From PLanc-01 sp035342095 (GTDB lineage Bacteria > Planctomycetota > Phycisphaerae > Sedimentisphaerales > Anaerobacaceae): a stretch of 64,000 bases of DNA. Numbering within the stretch: the first letter of the stretch is position 1; every line of letters begins with the position of its first letter. Below are positions 43,168-50,224 of this stretch, in pieces. The position numbers and the translations under genes are program-made. The notes under the pieces are model-generated. The model did not search any database and was not told where the DNA came from. It worked only from the letters and a program-made list of their open reading frames with translations. The DNA is taken from positions 14,178 through 78,177 of the forward strand of contig DAOQWL010000018.1 of the NCBI GenBank assembly GCA_035342095.1, given 5' to 3'.

Positions 43168-43510
43168 CAAACACCCGAGACAACTCAACACTGCGATTTC
43201 CCGGCGGGCGGCTGTGGGTTCTTCCGCCCTGGCGATCCTTGGCCTACTGTCCGCCTCCGCCTTCGGGCGGGAGGACGGGAGGGACGCCGGACATGCGGGG
43301 ATGCCCCAGGACATGCAGGAGCGGATGGACCAGTCGCGGGCGTTCTTCGAGCGGCTGCGAAACGCAGGCAGCCCGGAGGAACGGACGAAGATCATGGCCG
43401 AACGCACCGCATGGGAACGCACCTCGTGCGTCAGTCCTCCCCTTGTTCCAGAAAAATGTGACAATCTCTACAGAATTATGTTGACACATGCAGGGGGGTA
43501 TCTAAAATGA
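43139..43510 (+). CDS. Truncated SRRAAVG-signal protein (module 2)
   Basis: 123 residues, ATG with AGGAG upstream, overlapping the preceding gene by 29 bp. The signal has ISRRAAVGSSALAILGLLSA, Tat-like with twin Arg, matching SRRAAVGFCGLAIFDLSCGS of the intact 202-residue protein at 47924. After about 95 codons the frame enters the R3 repeat, and the last residues (KCDNLYRIMLTHAGGYLK) are coded by repeat DNA. It therefore lacks the coiled-coil C-terminal half seen in its paralogue and is probably a remnant, though it may still be expressed. Confidence 0.65.
   Translation: MRPRTCKTTDKHPRQLNTAISRRAAVGSSALAILGLLSASAFGREDGRDAGHAGMPQDMQERMDQSRAFFERLRNAGSPEERTKIMAERTAWERTSCVSPPLVPEKCDNLYRIMLTHAGGYLK
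43481..43508 (+). promoter_or_regulatory. Sigma70-type promoter in repeat R3
   Basis: TTGACA at 43481-43486, 16-bp spacer, TAAAAT at 43503-43508, as in R2. Confidence 0.65.
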
Positions 43511-43607
43511 CAGATGTGTGGGCGAGCCGAGGCTGGCGCCTTTGGTCAACTGAAGCGATTTCGACGTTACAGCGGCGAGTAAGGGGTCGTTTGGGCGAGT
43601 GCATTAG

Positions 43608-43630
43608 CGCTCTTTCGGGAGAAAGGAGCG
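43608..43630 (+). promoter_or_regulatory. Shine-Dalgarno hairpin in repeat R3
   Basis: CGCTCTTTC / GGGA / GAAAGGAGCG. The hidden AAAGGAG is 8 bases before the GTG at 43637, the same arrangement as R1. Confidence 0.6.
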
Positions 43631-43636
43631 GATGCG

Positions 43637-44710
43637 GTGGGCGGCAACGAGAGGCAAAGAGGGATTCGGAGGGCGAGCGGATATCCGCCAAAACGGGGTG
43701 GATCTGCAATCGGCCATCATCCATTATCCATCATCAATTGCCTGCGCTTGGCTGTCGTCGTGGTCCTGTCGTTGGAACCGACGACCTGTGCGACAGATTT
43801 TGCCTTGTCCGACCCAGTACAAGAAGTTGTTGATGTCGTGCAAGATTGCATGAAACGTTCCCCAGCACCGTGGCTGGAGGTATGGCGACGTGAGTACGTG
43901 GACACGATCCGCCAAGCTCTCAGCAACGATGCGAATCAATCCGATCACTCAATACGAATCGAAGTCTTTCGGCAGGGGTTTGTGCGGTACTGGGCGAGAA
44001 CCCAAGGAGTGCGGTTGACACAGGCTGAATACGATGTGCATAAGGCCGAGATGCGATGGTACTGCGAGAGCTTGATGGCTGAGGGGTTCGGTTCGGCCTC
44101 AGAGAAGGCGATCCTAAGAAGTCAGTTTCATGACCTCTTGGGTTATTCAGCAGAGTATCTCAAAGGCCGGTTCCCGTTCTTGACACGAGACTGTGTGGAA
44201 GAAGCTAAGAAGGCGACTCTGGCGGACTTCGAGCAGGAAATAGAAAGCCCCTTGCTCCCGATCTTTCGTGGGCCTTTCTCTGAGAGCGAAGTGCGCACAA
44301 TAAAGGCGAATTGGGGGCGGCTGTATATGCGGTGGTTCTTCATTTGGCGAAGTGTCCGGTACGAGCCTGTCGGACGGACGGGCGGTTCCGCACCGCTATG
44401 CATTGCGGATCATCCGCACTGCGTCTTCGCCAGGCGGTGCTTGGAGCAGTTGCCCCGAGCAATTTGGCCTCTCATGAGGCCACCTCAGTATGTTCTTGAC
44501 GTTACTGAGCACCTCCATCAGGAACAGAAGGTAAGAACAGTAGCACGCAGACAGGCAACGGTAGGCGATAGGACTCTGGCGCTTCATTCCTCCAATCGAG
44601 TTGAACAGGTGGAGCAGTGGGGCTTTGTTCTTGCCACTTTGCTGCAAACGACGAAGCATGGGGAGCGTGAGTGTTCCCCACCCTCTGAGGAATACGGTGA
44701 AAGGAGGTGA
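43637..44710 (+). CDS. Secreted protein of unknown family (module 3)
   Basis: 357 residues starting at GTG 43637, whose first ~25 codons come from R3. A basic n-region is followed by INCLRLAVVVVLSLEPTTCA as hydrophobic core and cleavage site. The mature protein is helical and charged (EVVDVVQDCMKRSPAPWLEV, YDVHKAEMRWYCESLMAEGF, LYMRWFFIWRSVRYEP) with several Cys (DHPHCVFARRCLEQL). I do not recognise a family, and no paralogue is in the window. Codon use looks more AT-tolerant than in the secretion operon. The next gene begins 78 bp downstream. Confidence 0.65.
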   Translation: MGGNERQRGIRRASGYPPKRGGSAIGHHPLSIINCLRLAVVVVLSLEPTTCATDFALSDPVQEVVDVVQDCMKRSPAPWLEVWRREYVDTIRQALSNDANQSDHSIRIEVFRQGFVRYWARTQGVRLTQAEYDVHKAEMRWYCESLMAEGFGSASEKAILRSQFHDLLGYSAEYLKGRFPFLTRDCVEEAKKATLADFEQEIESPLLPIFRGPFSESEVRTIKANWGRLYMRWFFIWRSVRYEPVGRTGGSAPLCIADHPHCVFARRCLEQLPRAIWPLMRPPQYVLDVTEHLHQEQKVRTVARRQATVGDRTLALHSSNRVEQVEQWGFVLATLLQTTKHGERECSPPSEEYGERR

Positions 44711-44788
44711 TGCCTATGCACAGAGGCTGTGGTCGTAGAGAAGATTGACTGCCAGAAGGGAGAGCACAGTTGTGTGAAAGGAGTACGT

Positions 44789-45397
44789 ATGAAGCGTTAT
44801 GGTGTTGCCTGGGTATCGATGGTGTGTGGAGCTATTCTCCTGTTGTCAGGCGGAACCTATGGTTATCAAGTAGTCCCCGAGTATGGAGATGGGACCGTCT
44901 ATATCGAGATGACTGAAGAAGGAGGGTATGCGGATGCCGGCTACGAAACCATGAGTTGGGCGGAAGCCAGTGCGGAGATCGAGTATCCAGAAAGCTATGC
45001 CGCAGGAGCGGCTTACGTGATGTTCGATTGGAGGATATACACCCAGGACTATGATCCGCAGAACGATCCTACTCTTACCGCCCATGTAACTGGAAGTTGC
45101 ATATGCTATACGATTGCGTCCTACGACCTGTCCAATAGCGATTATTGGAGCACAGTTGCGGCTATATGCAGCGCGAATGGCTACGAGGCAAGTGCTGTCA
45201 TTCATATTGACGAGCCGAGTAGTGGCGGTGTCGACACGGACTATTTCAGTGAGTTGATAGACATGTCGTACAACGGGGCTACGGTTTACTTTGACGAATT
45301 CGCCCTGGCCATTACCCAGGCATCCACCACGGAAGACAAGGTGAACGTCTATGCATACGCCCACGCGAGCACGGGTTATTGGATCACGGAGAATTAG
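44789..45397 (+). CDS. Small secreted beta-rich protein (module 3)
   Basis: 202 residues, ATG with AGGAG 5 bases upstream. Signal peptide VAWVSMVCGAILLLSGGTYG. The mature part is rich in acidic residues, Tyr, Ala and Ser (YIEMTEEGGYADAGYETMSW, AEASAEIEYPESYAAGAAYV, VNVYAYAHASTGYW). It resembles the protein at 40333 in composition and in place, again directly before a large secreted protein. Function unknown. Confidence 0.72.
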   Translation: MKRYGVAWVSMVCGAILLLSGGTYGYQVVPEYGDGTVYIEMTEEGGYADAGYETMSWAEASAEIEYPESYAAGAAYVMFDWRIYTQDYDPQNDPTLTAHVTGSCICYTIASYDLSNSDYWSTVAAICSANGYEASAVIHIDEPSSGGVDTDYFSELIDMSYNGATVYFDEFALAITQASTTEDKVNVYAYAHASTGYWITEN

Positions 45398-45517
45398 CTG
45401 TTCCATGTTTCTATGCACAAATCGGGATTCGCCGACATTCGGATTGATAAAGACGTGTGCGGATAAGGGCAACGTCCACCGAAAGTGTAATACCGTATCC
45501 AGTTGGTTGTTCCGGCA

Positions 45518-46984
45518 ATGGCTCAGAGACGACAGCTACTTCATGTTCGGAGTCGATCTTCCGCATTCTGGCGTGCAGGGCGCCAGCCAAAGGTGTCCCC
45601 TTGTCTCGGGGTAGCAGTTGTCCTGGCCCTTGCCATCGTCACAACTACGAATGCGGACACAACTGTGCCGGCCTCTTCGTCGGAGGTGTCGAATGTATGC
45701 CGAGCATGGAACGTCCTGATCACACGACGGTCGGACACATATCATCCTCGTATCTATCGTGCGTTGCTCGCAACCGATGGCAGTCACCATCGCATCGCGT
45801 TCTACTGGCTCGACCCCACGGCACGGTGTGAAGTGATGGATGCGTTGGTGTACAGCGACTTCTTGTTCGACACTGATAGAGTGTCATATTGGCACCACGG
45901 AGACCCGAACCAAACACAAACTGTGCTTTGGGAACAACTGAAATCGGATGAAGCTGGGTGCCTTCGCATGGACAACACCTTTGCATCGGTGCTCCAGTCA
46001 GTGTTCACGCTCGTCTTGTTGAACATGGGTATACATTCCAACAGAAGCAGCAAGATGGAGTCCACACGTTTCTTTGAGATCGCTTCGCAACGTGCATGTT
46101 TCGATCTCACGGCGGCCTCCGCGGGGGACGAGGTTGCCGGTTCGCTGCTCTCCGAATGGGCACAAGGCGACTACGGTCTGTTCGACCATCTCCCATTTGG
46201 CAGAAGATACTCCAAAGACGTGGATGCAGAAGAAAACGTTGTGTGGCGACTGTCGAAAGCCGGTGTTCCCCCGAGGATCATGGTGAAAGTAGTCGTCAGA
46301 CCCGTGCCTTCGCGCACGCCGCAAGGATGGGCCGATATGTCGGACCCCAATACCCTGGGGCATTGGACTGGCGTGCCCCGAGCCTACCGACAGTATTGGG
46401 AGTGGGTGCAGCGGTACACCGAAATACGACGTTCCCGGGATATCCAAAGACTCGGAGGATTGTGCGAAGATGTTCGCGACTGCTTGCTCGGTCCATTGCC
46501 TGATGATCTCAAGTTGGCGCAGCACAGACTGCTTTATGATGCATCTCTACAAACCAATTCGGGTGAGACTATCGCCTCTTCTGCTCGGGAGTACTTCAAT
46601 GCGTATGTGCTTCTGGCCCAGGAACCCGTGGAGTGTGTTGTCGCGGAGCTTGGTTACATTTGCAGGGACTTGAGGATGACTTGGTCGGAGGATCGGACAC
46701 GTGAATTCATCCTGCCCCTCCTCTATTCGCTGGTAACCAGTCCCGTATTCAGCGACCCCGAATTTGTGGACAACATGGTTTTGAAGCGGGTGCGTCTCCA
46801 GGGACAGATCTCCTCCTGGTACAGCGCCTTGCTGGTCGAAGCCGTTCATCGCGTCAACTCGCTGCCCCAGGAATCGATGACAGATACTTTCGAGAATACG
46901 CGTCATTCGTTTCGGACAGCGGGAACCGAAGAGGCCGACCCCAATAGATTGGTGCTCCCGAAGATATGTGCGGAGGAGGATTAA
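45518..46984 (+). CDS. Large secreted protein (module 3), diverged paralogue
   Basis: 488 residues from ATG 45518; TTG 45503 and GTG 45591 are other possible starts, and none has a good Shine-Dalgarno. The hydrophobic core is CLGVAVVLALAIVTTTNA. Like the proteins at 36414 and 41359 it has a beta-rich N-terminal part with an aromatic block (HHRIAFYWLDPTARCEVMDA compared with YRMAVVWAEP) and a helical C-terminal part (AREYFNAYVLLAQEPVECVV). Similarity is weak but the position in the module is the same. No enzyme motif was recognised. Confidence 0.7.
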   Translation: MAQRRQLLHVRSRSSAFWRAGRQPKVSPCLGVAVVLALAIVTTTNADTTVPASSSEVSNVCRAWNVLITRRSDTYHPRIYRALLATDGSHHRIAFYWLDPTARCEVMDALVYSDFLFDTDRVSYWHHGDPNQTQTVLWEQLKSDEAGCLRMDNTFASVLQSVFTLVLLNMGIHSNRSSKMESTRFFEIASQRACFDLTAASAGDEVAGSLLSEWAQGDYGLFDHLPFGRRYSKDVDAEENVVWRLSKAGVPPRIMVKVVVRPVPSRTPQGWADMSDPNTLGHWTGVPRAYRQYWEWVQRYTEIRRSRDIQRLGGLCEDVRDCLLGPLPDDLKLAQHRLLYDASLQTNSGETIASSAREYFNAYVLLAQEPVECVVAELGYICRDLRMTWSEDRTREFILPLLYSLVTSPVFSDPEFVDNMVLKRVRLQGQISSWYSALLVEAVHRVNSLPQESMTDTFENTRHSFRTAGTEEADPNRLVLPKICAEED

Positions 46985-47028
46985 CGAATGTACTCAGATG
47001 CTACAGCCGGGCACACGGAGGCTTGATT

Positions 47029-47895
47029 ATGTGCCGTCACAGGGCATTCACATTGTTGGAACTGCTGGTTGTGATTTCCATTATCGCGGCGCTGATGGCG
47101 GTTCTGCTGCCTGTGCTGGGTCGGGTTCGCAAGCAGGCCAGGGCGACGGCCTGCCAGGTGACCCTCCGACAGTGGGCGACGACGCTGGCTCTCTATGCGG
47201 ATGACTATCAGGGCCGGCTTCCCAACGAAGACAATGCGACCATCTGGGTTCTGACGGCGCGAGACCTCCACATCCCCCCCACCAGGACGATCACGGATTT
47301 CTCATCCGACGCGAACTACGTCTCAGACTATCATGCCGTTCGGACGGAAGGCATGTTGTGTCCCATGGCTACCAAGCCGGGAAGCCGCGCCAACTACGGA
47401 GGCAAGGTGATTACGAGCCTCGTGACGTGGGAATTCCTGATGACATACGATTCCACCTTCGACGCCTGGGTCCTTACGAAGCCCGAACCGGCGCTTCGTG
47501 TCAGCTACGGGTTGAATCAGTGGTTGTTCGATGCGCCTCCGACCGATGGAACTCTCACTGCGCCAGAAACGAACATCTACTCCCTGCGAAACGCCGGCAG
47601 GGTCCCCTTACTGCTCGATTGCAGGAGACACGCCGCACTGCCCAAAGACTCATCGTCGCCGCCGGTGTATGAGGATGTATTCCCAGCGACGCAGATGGTG
47701 CCGTTCTGCATCAACCGTCATGAGGGATATGTCAATTGTCTTTTTCTCGACTGGTCGGTTCGCAAGGTGGGACTCAAGGAACTCTGGAAGCTCAAGTGGC
47801 ACAAGGGTTTTGACACCGCCGGCGTGTGGACCCGTGCCGGCGGTGTGACCGCCGGAGATTGGCCTTACTGGATGCGACAGTTCAAAGAATACTGA
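47029..47895 (+). CDS. Prepilin-type protein with H-x-GYVN...DWSVR C-terminal block (module 3)
   Basis: 288 residues from ATG 47029, with GGAGG 7 bases upstream, giving the short leader MCRHRA. FTLLELLVVISIIAALMAVL, with Glu+5, precedes LPVLGRVRKQARATACQVTL. The C-terminus has PFCINRHEGYVNCLFLDWSV, GLKELWKLKW and DWPYWMRQFKEY, nearly the same as its paralogue at 39076. Here the start and leader are ordinary and no repeat lies in front. Probable T2SS-related pseudopilin of unknown role. Confidence 0.88.
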   Translation: MCRHRAFTLLELLVVISIIAALMAVLLPVLGRVRKQARATACQVTLRQWATTLALYADDYQGRLPNEDNATIWVLTARDLHIPPTRTITDFSSDANYVSDYHAVRTEGMLCPMATKPGSRANYGGKVITSLVTWEFLMTYDSTFDAWVLTKPEPALRVSYGLNQWLFDAPPTDGTLTAPETNIYSLRNAGRVPLLLDCRRHAALPKDSSSPPVYEDVFPATQMVPFCINRHEGYVNCLFLDWSVRKVGLKELWKLKWHKGFDTAGVWTRAGGVTAGDWPYWMRQFKEY

Positions 47896-47923
47896 ATCGC
47901 CTTACGCGAGAGGGGTTGACGCA

Positions 47924-48532
47924 ATGGAGCAGAGAAATCAGAGCCGATGTATTGATTCTCACAAGACGGCTGGGGCTGTTCTTTCACGGCGGGCTGCTGT
48001 GGGGTTCTGTGGCTTGGCGATTTTCGACCTGTCGTGCGGTTCCGCTTTCGGTGCCGAGCCGGACGGTCAGGCGCCTGCCGGCAGTTCGGACGGCAGGGAT
48101 GCCCAGAGACCACAGCGAGCTACGCGAGGCGCCAGTGGCATGGAAGAACAGATGAAGATGATGATGAAGCATACCGCCCAGTATCGCCAGAGGACCATAG
48201 ATCGCTTGCAGAAGGACCTGGGCGTGTCCGACTCGGAGTGGGCAGTCATCAAGCCGCGGATCGAGACGGTCTACGACCTGGTACACCCTGTGCCGCAGTT
48301 CGGAGCGGGCGGCGAGCAACCGACGAACCCGGCGGACCTAAGCAAAGGGGAACTCCGTCGGCTTCTATCGAACAAGGAGACCCCGCCGGAGCAGATCAAA
48401 GCGGCTCTGACTGCCTTGAGGAGTGCCAGGGAGAAGGCCCGTCAGGACCTCGCCAAGGCCCGCCAGGACCTCCGCCAACTGATGACCGTGCGTCAGGAGG
48501 CGGTACTGGTTCTCGGTGAGTTGCTCGACTGA
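47924..48532 (+). CDS. SRRAAVG-signal protein with C-terminal coiled coil (module 3)
   Basis: 202 residues. The signal VLSRRAAVGFCGLAIFDLSC has twin Arg but lacks a classical Phe at +2, so Tat export is possible, not certain. The mature part has a Met/Lys-rich helix (MEEQMKMMMKHTAQYRQRTI), the segment LGVSDSEWAVIKPRIETVY, and a long Lys/Arg/Asp coiled coil (LRSAREKARQDLAKARQDLR). It resembles periplasmic Spy/CpxP-like helical proteins in style, without a clear match. Intact paralogue of the truncated gene at 43139. Confidence 0.75.
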   Translation: MEQRNQSRCIDSHKTAGAVLSRRAAVGFCGLAIFDLSCGSAFGAEPDGQAPAGSSDGRDAQRPQRATRGASGMEEQMKMMMKHTAQYRQRTIDRLQKDLGVSDSEWAVIKPRIETVYDLVHPVPQFGAGGEQPTNPADLSKGELRRLLSNKETPPEQIKAALTALRSAREKARQDLAKARQDLRQLMTVRQEAVLVLGELLD

Positions 48533-48787
48533 ATTGGGCGGCATCCACTGGGCAGACACAATCAGAATCGGGGAGCCGCTCGCGCCCTGATCCAGGCGGG
48601 CGATTTGCGGGAAACGGAGGGTGGCGGAGGCACGCCGGAACCCCCAAGAACCACGCGAAAAAATTTGCACAAAGGGTATTGCTTTTCGTACAGTCGAGCA
48701 TACGATAATTCCGACATTTTATGGGCGGGCTCGGCGTGGGCCCGTGTGATTCGGAGAATCCATTCGGAAAAACGAGGTGGTAAGCGA

Positions 48788-49087
48788 ATGTGTGATTCAT
48801 GTGGATGCAGCCCTTGTAACACGTGCGGCGCGCCCGTAGAGGACGGTGTCTGCTCGAGCTGCGGCGAGAAACCCAGCAACTGCACGTGCGAGCCAATCGA
48901 GGAAGTGCTCGACTACGAAGAAGAAGAGGAGGAGTTCGAGGACGAGGACGAAGACGAGGAAGAGGACGACGATTTCGAAGACGACGACCTCGACGAGGAT
49001 GAGGACGACGACGAGGACGACGAGGAGGAAGAGGAGTACGAAGACGAGGACGAGGATTTCGACGAGGATGAGGGCAAGGATTGGTAA
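48788..49087 (+). CDS. Cys-rich protein with poly-acidic tail
   Basis: 99 residues. The N-terminal 35 residues contain nine Cys in CDSCGCSPCNTCG, CSSCG and CTC patterns, likely one or two zinc-ribbon-like sites. From about residue 43 to the end nearly every residue is Asp or Glu (EEEEEEFEDEDEDEEEDDD and more), with a few Tyr/Phe. AGGTGG lies upstream of the ATG. The 255 bp in front (48533-48787) hold no gene I can support. The protein may bind metal, nucleic-acid proteins or basic partners. The family is not known to me. Confidence 0.75.
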   Translation: MCDSCGCSPCNTCGAPVEDGVCSSCGEKPSNCTCEPIEEVLDYEEEEEEFEDEDEDEEEDDDFEDDDLDEDEDDDEDDEEEEEYEDEDEDFDEDEGKDW

Positions 49088-49145
49088 TGAATCGCCTCGG
49101 ACGTCCTTTGCGGCACTCGTTTGATGCTCCCTGCCGCCGATCGGG

Positions 49146-49175
49146 GGCGGGGTCTTCGGTGTGAAGCCCCCCGCC
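49146..49175 (+). terminator. Terminator-like hairpin without T-run
   Basis: GGCGGGG-T-CTTC pairs with GAAG-C-CCCC-C-GCC around GGTGT. It lies about 60 bp after the acidic-protein gene. It lacks a U-tract, so termination would be weak or Rho-assisted. Confidence 0.35.
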
Positions 49176-49220
49176 AACGAGAGCAGGCGTCGCCGAGATC
49201 AGGAATGGGTCAAATAGCAG

Positions 49221-49256
49221 GGCCCCGTCGAGAGAACCGACGGGGCCTTTCCTGTT
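49221..49256. terminator. Bidirectional rho-independent-type terminator
   Basis: A perfect 10-bp stem GGCCCCGTCG / CGACGGGGCC with loop AGAGAAC, followed on the plus strand by TTTCCTGTTT and on the minus strand by CTGCTATTTG. It lies between the convergent acidic-protein gene (plus) and cold-shock gene (minus) and can serve both. Confidence 0.75.
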
Positions 49257-49277
49257 TGGAACTTCCGATGTTGCCGG

Positions 49278-49481
49278 TCAGCGGGGTTGCACGTTCGTCG
49301 CCTCTTGCCCCTTGCGTCCGGGAGCGGGAGTGTACTCGACCGCCTGGCCGTCCTGAAGAGTCTTGAAACCTTCCCCTGAGATCTGCGAATGATGGACGAA
49401 CAGATCCTCACCGCCGTCATCGGGCGTGATGAAACCGAATCCCTTTTTCTCGTTGAACCACTTTACCGTACCTCTTGCCAC
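49278..49481 (-). CDS. Cold-shock domain protein
   Basis: 67 residues, full length for CspA-type proteins. RNP1 is KGFGFITP and RNP2 is DLFVHHSQI; the start MARGTVKWFNEKK and the end KGQEATNVQP are canonical. It binds single-stranded RNA/DNA and acts as an RNA chaperone or antiterminator. The 269 bp upstream (to the SAP-like gene) are non-coding and may form the long 5' leader typical of csp genes; TATACT lies on the minus strand near 49605, without a convincing -35. Confidence 0.95.
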   Translation of the reverse strand: MARGTVKWFNEKKGFGFITPDDGGEDLFVHHSQISGEGFKTLQDGQAVEYTPAPGRKGQEATNVQPR

Positions 49482-49750
49482 GTTGTCTTCTCCTTGGACC
49501 GTCGCCGGGTCCGCACAGCAAGCCAGGGGTCCACGGCCAAACGAGTTGCGCGGACACCCTTTCCCTCAAGTGATTATCAGGGGTATGCTCCGAGGGAGGG
49601 AAGTATACGCCTTAACACAGGTTTAGAGGATACCCTCCTGTCACGGCCAAGTCAATCCCATTCGCCATCTTCAAGACGAAGACAACGCCCCCAGACCATT
49701 GTCTTGGGCACACAGCGCCACCGGTCTTTCCAGGGCATGAACCTCGCGGA

Positions 49751-49969
49751 TCACACCTTGGTCTTGAAGCAATCAACTCTCCAGCAGCACTGCGTCCAGG
49801 GGCAACTCCCGTTCGAGCGGCCATAACAAGGCGTACACCCCTCCGCGACCTGGATTGCGTGAATCAACTCGGCCTTCTTCTTCTTCCCGGGCTCGATACC
49901 CAGGATTCTGGCTTTGGCCTTGATCTCCGTAACAGTCATACTCTTCTGCGTCACGCTCACTGAACTCAT
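49751..49969 (-). CDS. Small SAP-domain-like protein with Cys-rich tail
   Basis: 72 residues from ATG 49969 with AGGAG 8 bases upstream. MTVTEIKAKARILGIEPGKK and KKAELIHAIQ fit the helix-extended loop-helix of a SAP or Rho-N-like DNA-binding domain; the tail has CTPCYG and CPWTQCCWRVDC, like the C-x-G...C-x4-C-W-R-x-D-C tails of similar small bacterial proteins. A competing ATG four bases upstream (49973) in another frame gives an acidic peptide without homology and is probably a shadow. Likely nucleic-acid binding. Confidence 0.78.
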   Translation of the reverse strand: MSSVSVTQKSMTVTEIKAKARILGIEPGKKKKAELIHAIQVAEGCTPCYGRSNGSCPWTQCCWRVDCFKTKV

Positions 49970-50163
49970 CCATGTTCTCCTACTACATCGAGGGCCATGA
50001 GACAGGCGCCCGACCATACTGCGAAGGCTCCGCTCAACCCATCATTGTGCGCGGATTCCGCCCGATGGCAAGCGTATTTCGCCGACTGCTCCCAGATTTT
50101 TTCGGGCCCTGACAGGACCGGCCCTACTGCGACGGCGTCCACGCTCCCACGTCGGTTTTTGTG

Positions 50164-50192
50164 TTGCCGCGACGCGCGTGATCTGATATGAA
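50164..50192 (+). promoter_or_regulatory. Likely promoter of the glycoside hydrolase operon
   Basis: TTGCCG at 50164-50169, 17-bp spacer, TATGAA at 50187-50192. This places the transcript start near 50199 and rules out the ATG at 50192 as a start codon. Confidence 0.45.
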
Positions 50193-50224
50193 TGCCGTGG
50201 ACTGTTTCTAATCGGAGATCCATC

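Larger units (their letters stand above)
43448..43735 (+). repeat. Leader repeat copy 3 (R3)
   Basis: Third copy. It matches R2 from ATGTGACAATCTCTACAGAA through TTGACA, the hairpin and ATATCCGCC into the ATC/CAT-rich end near 43735. The first 150 bases from TTGACA differ from R2 at one position. Its left part lies within the coding frame of the gene at 43139 and supplies its stop, showing that this copy arrived by recombination or insertion. Its right part supplies the start of the gene at 43637. Confidence 0.88.

Noticed and set aside
38910..43724. Minus-strand frames of about 80 codons conserved in R2 and R3, ending HTSVILDTPLHVST
   Set aside because: The conservation follows directly from near-identical DNA; the frame is interrupted in R1, there is no ribosome site, and the plus-strand promoter and hairpin explain the repeat better.
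35290..43735. Leader repeat as a cyclic-di-GMP, TPP or cobalamin riboswitch
   Set aside because: None of the conserved cores I know for these classes (for example CUGAGA for TPP) is present in the leader at a suitable place.
35181..48532. CRISPR array
   Set aside because: The repeats are only three, about 250-290 bp long and kilobases apart, with genes between them; no short regularly spaced repeats were seen anywhere in the window.
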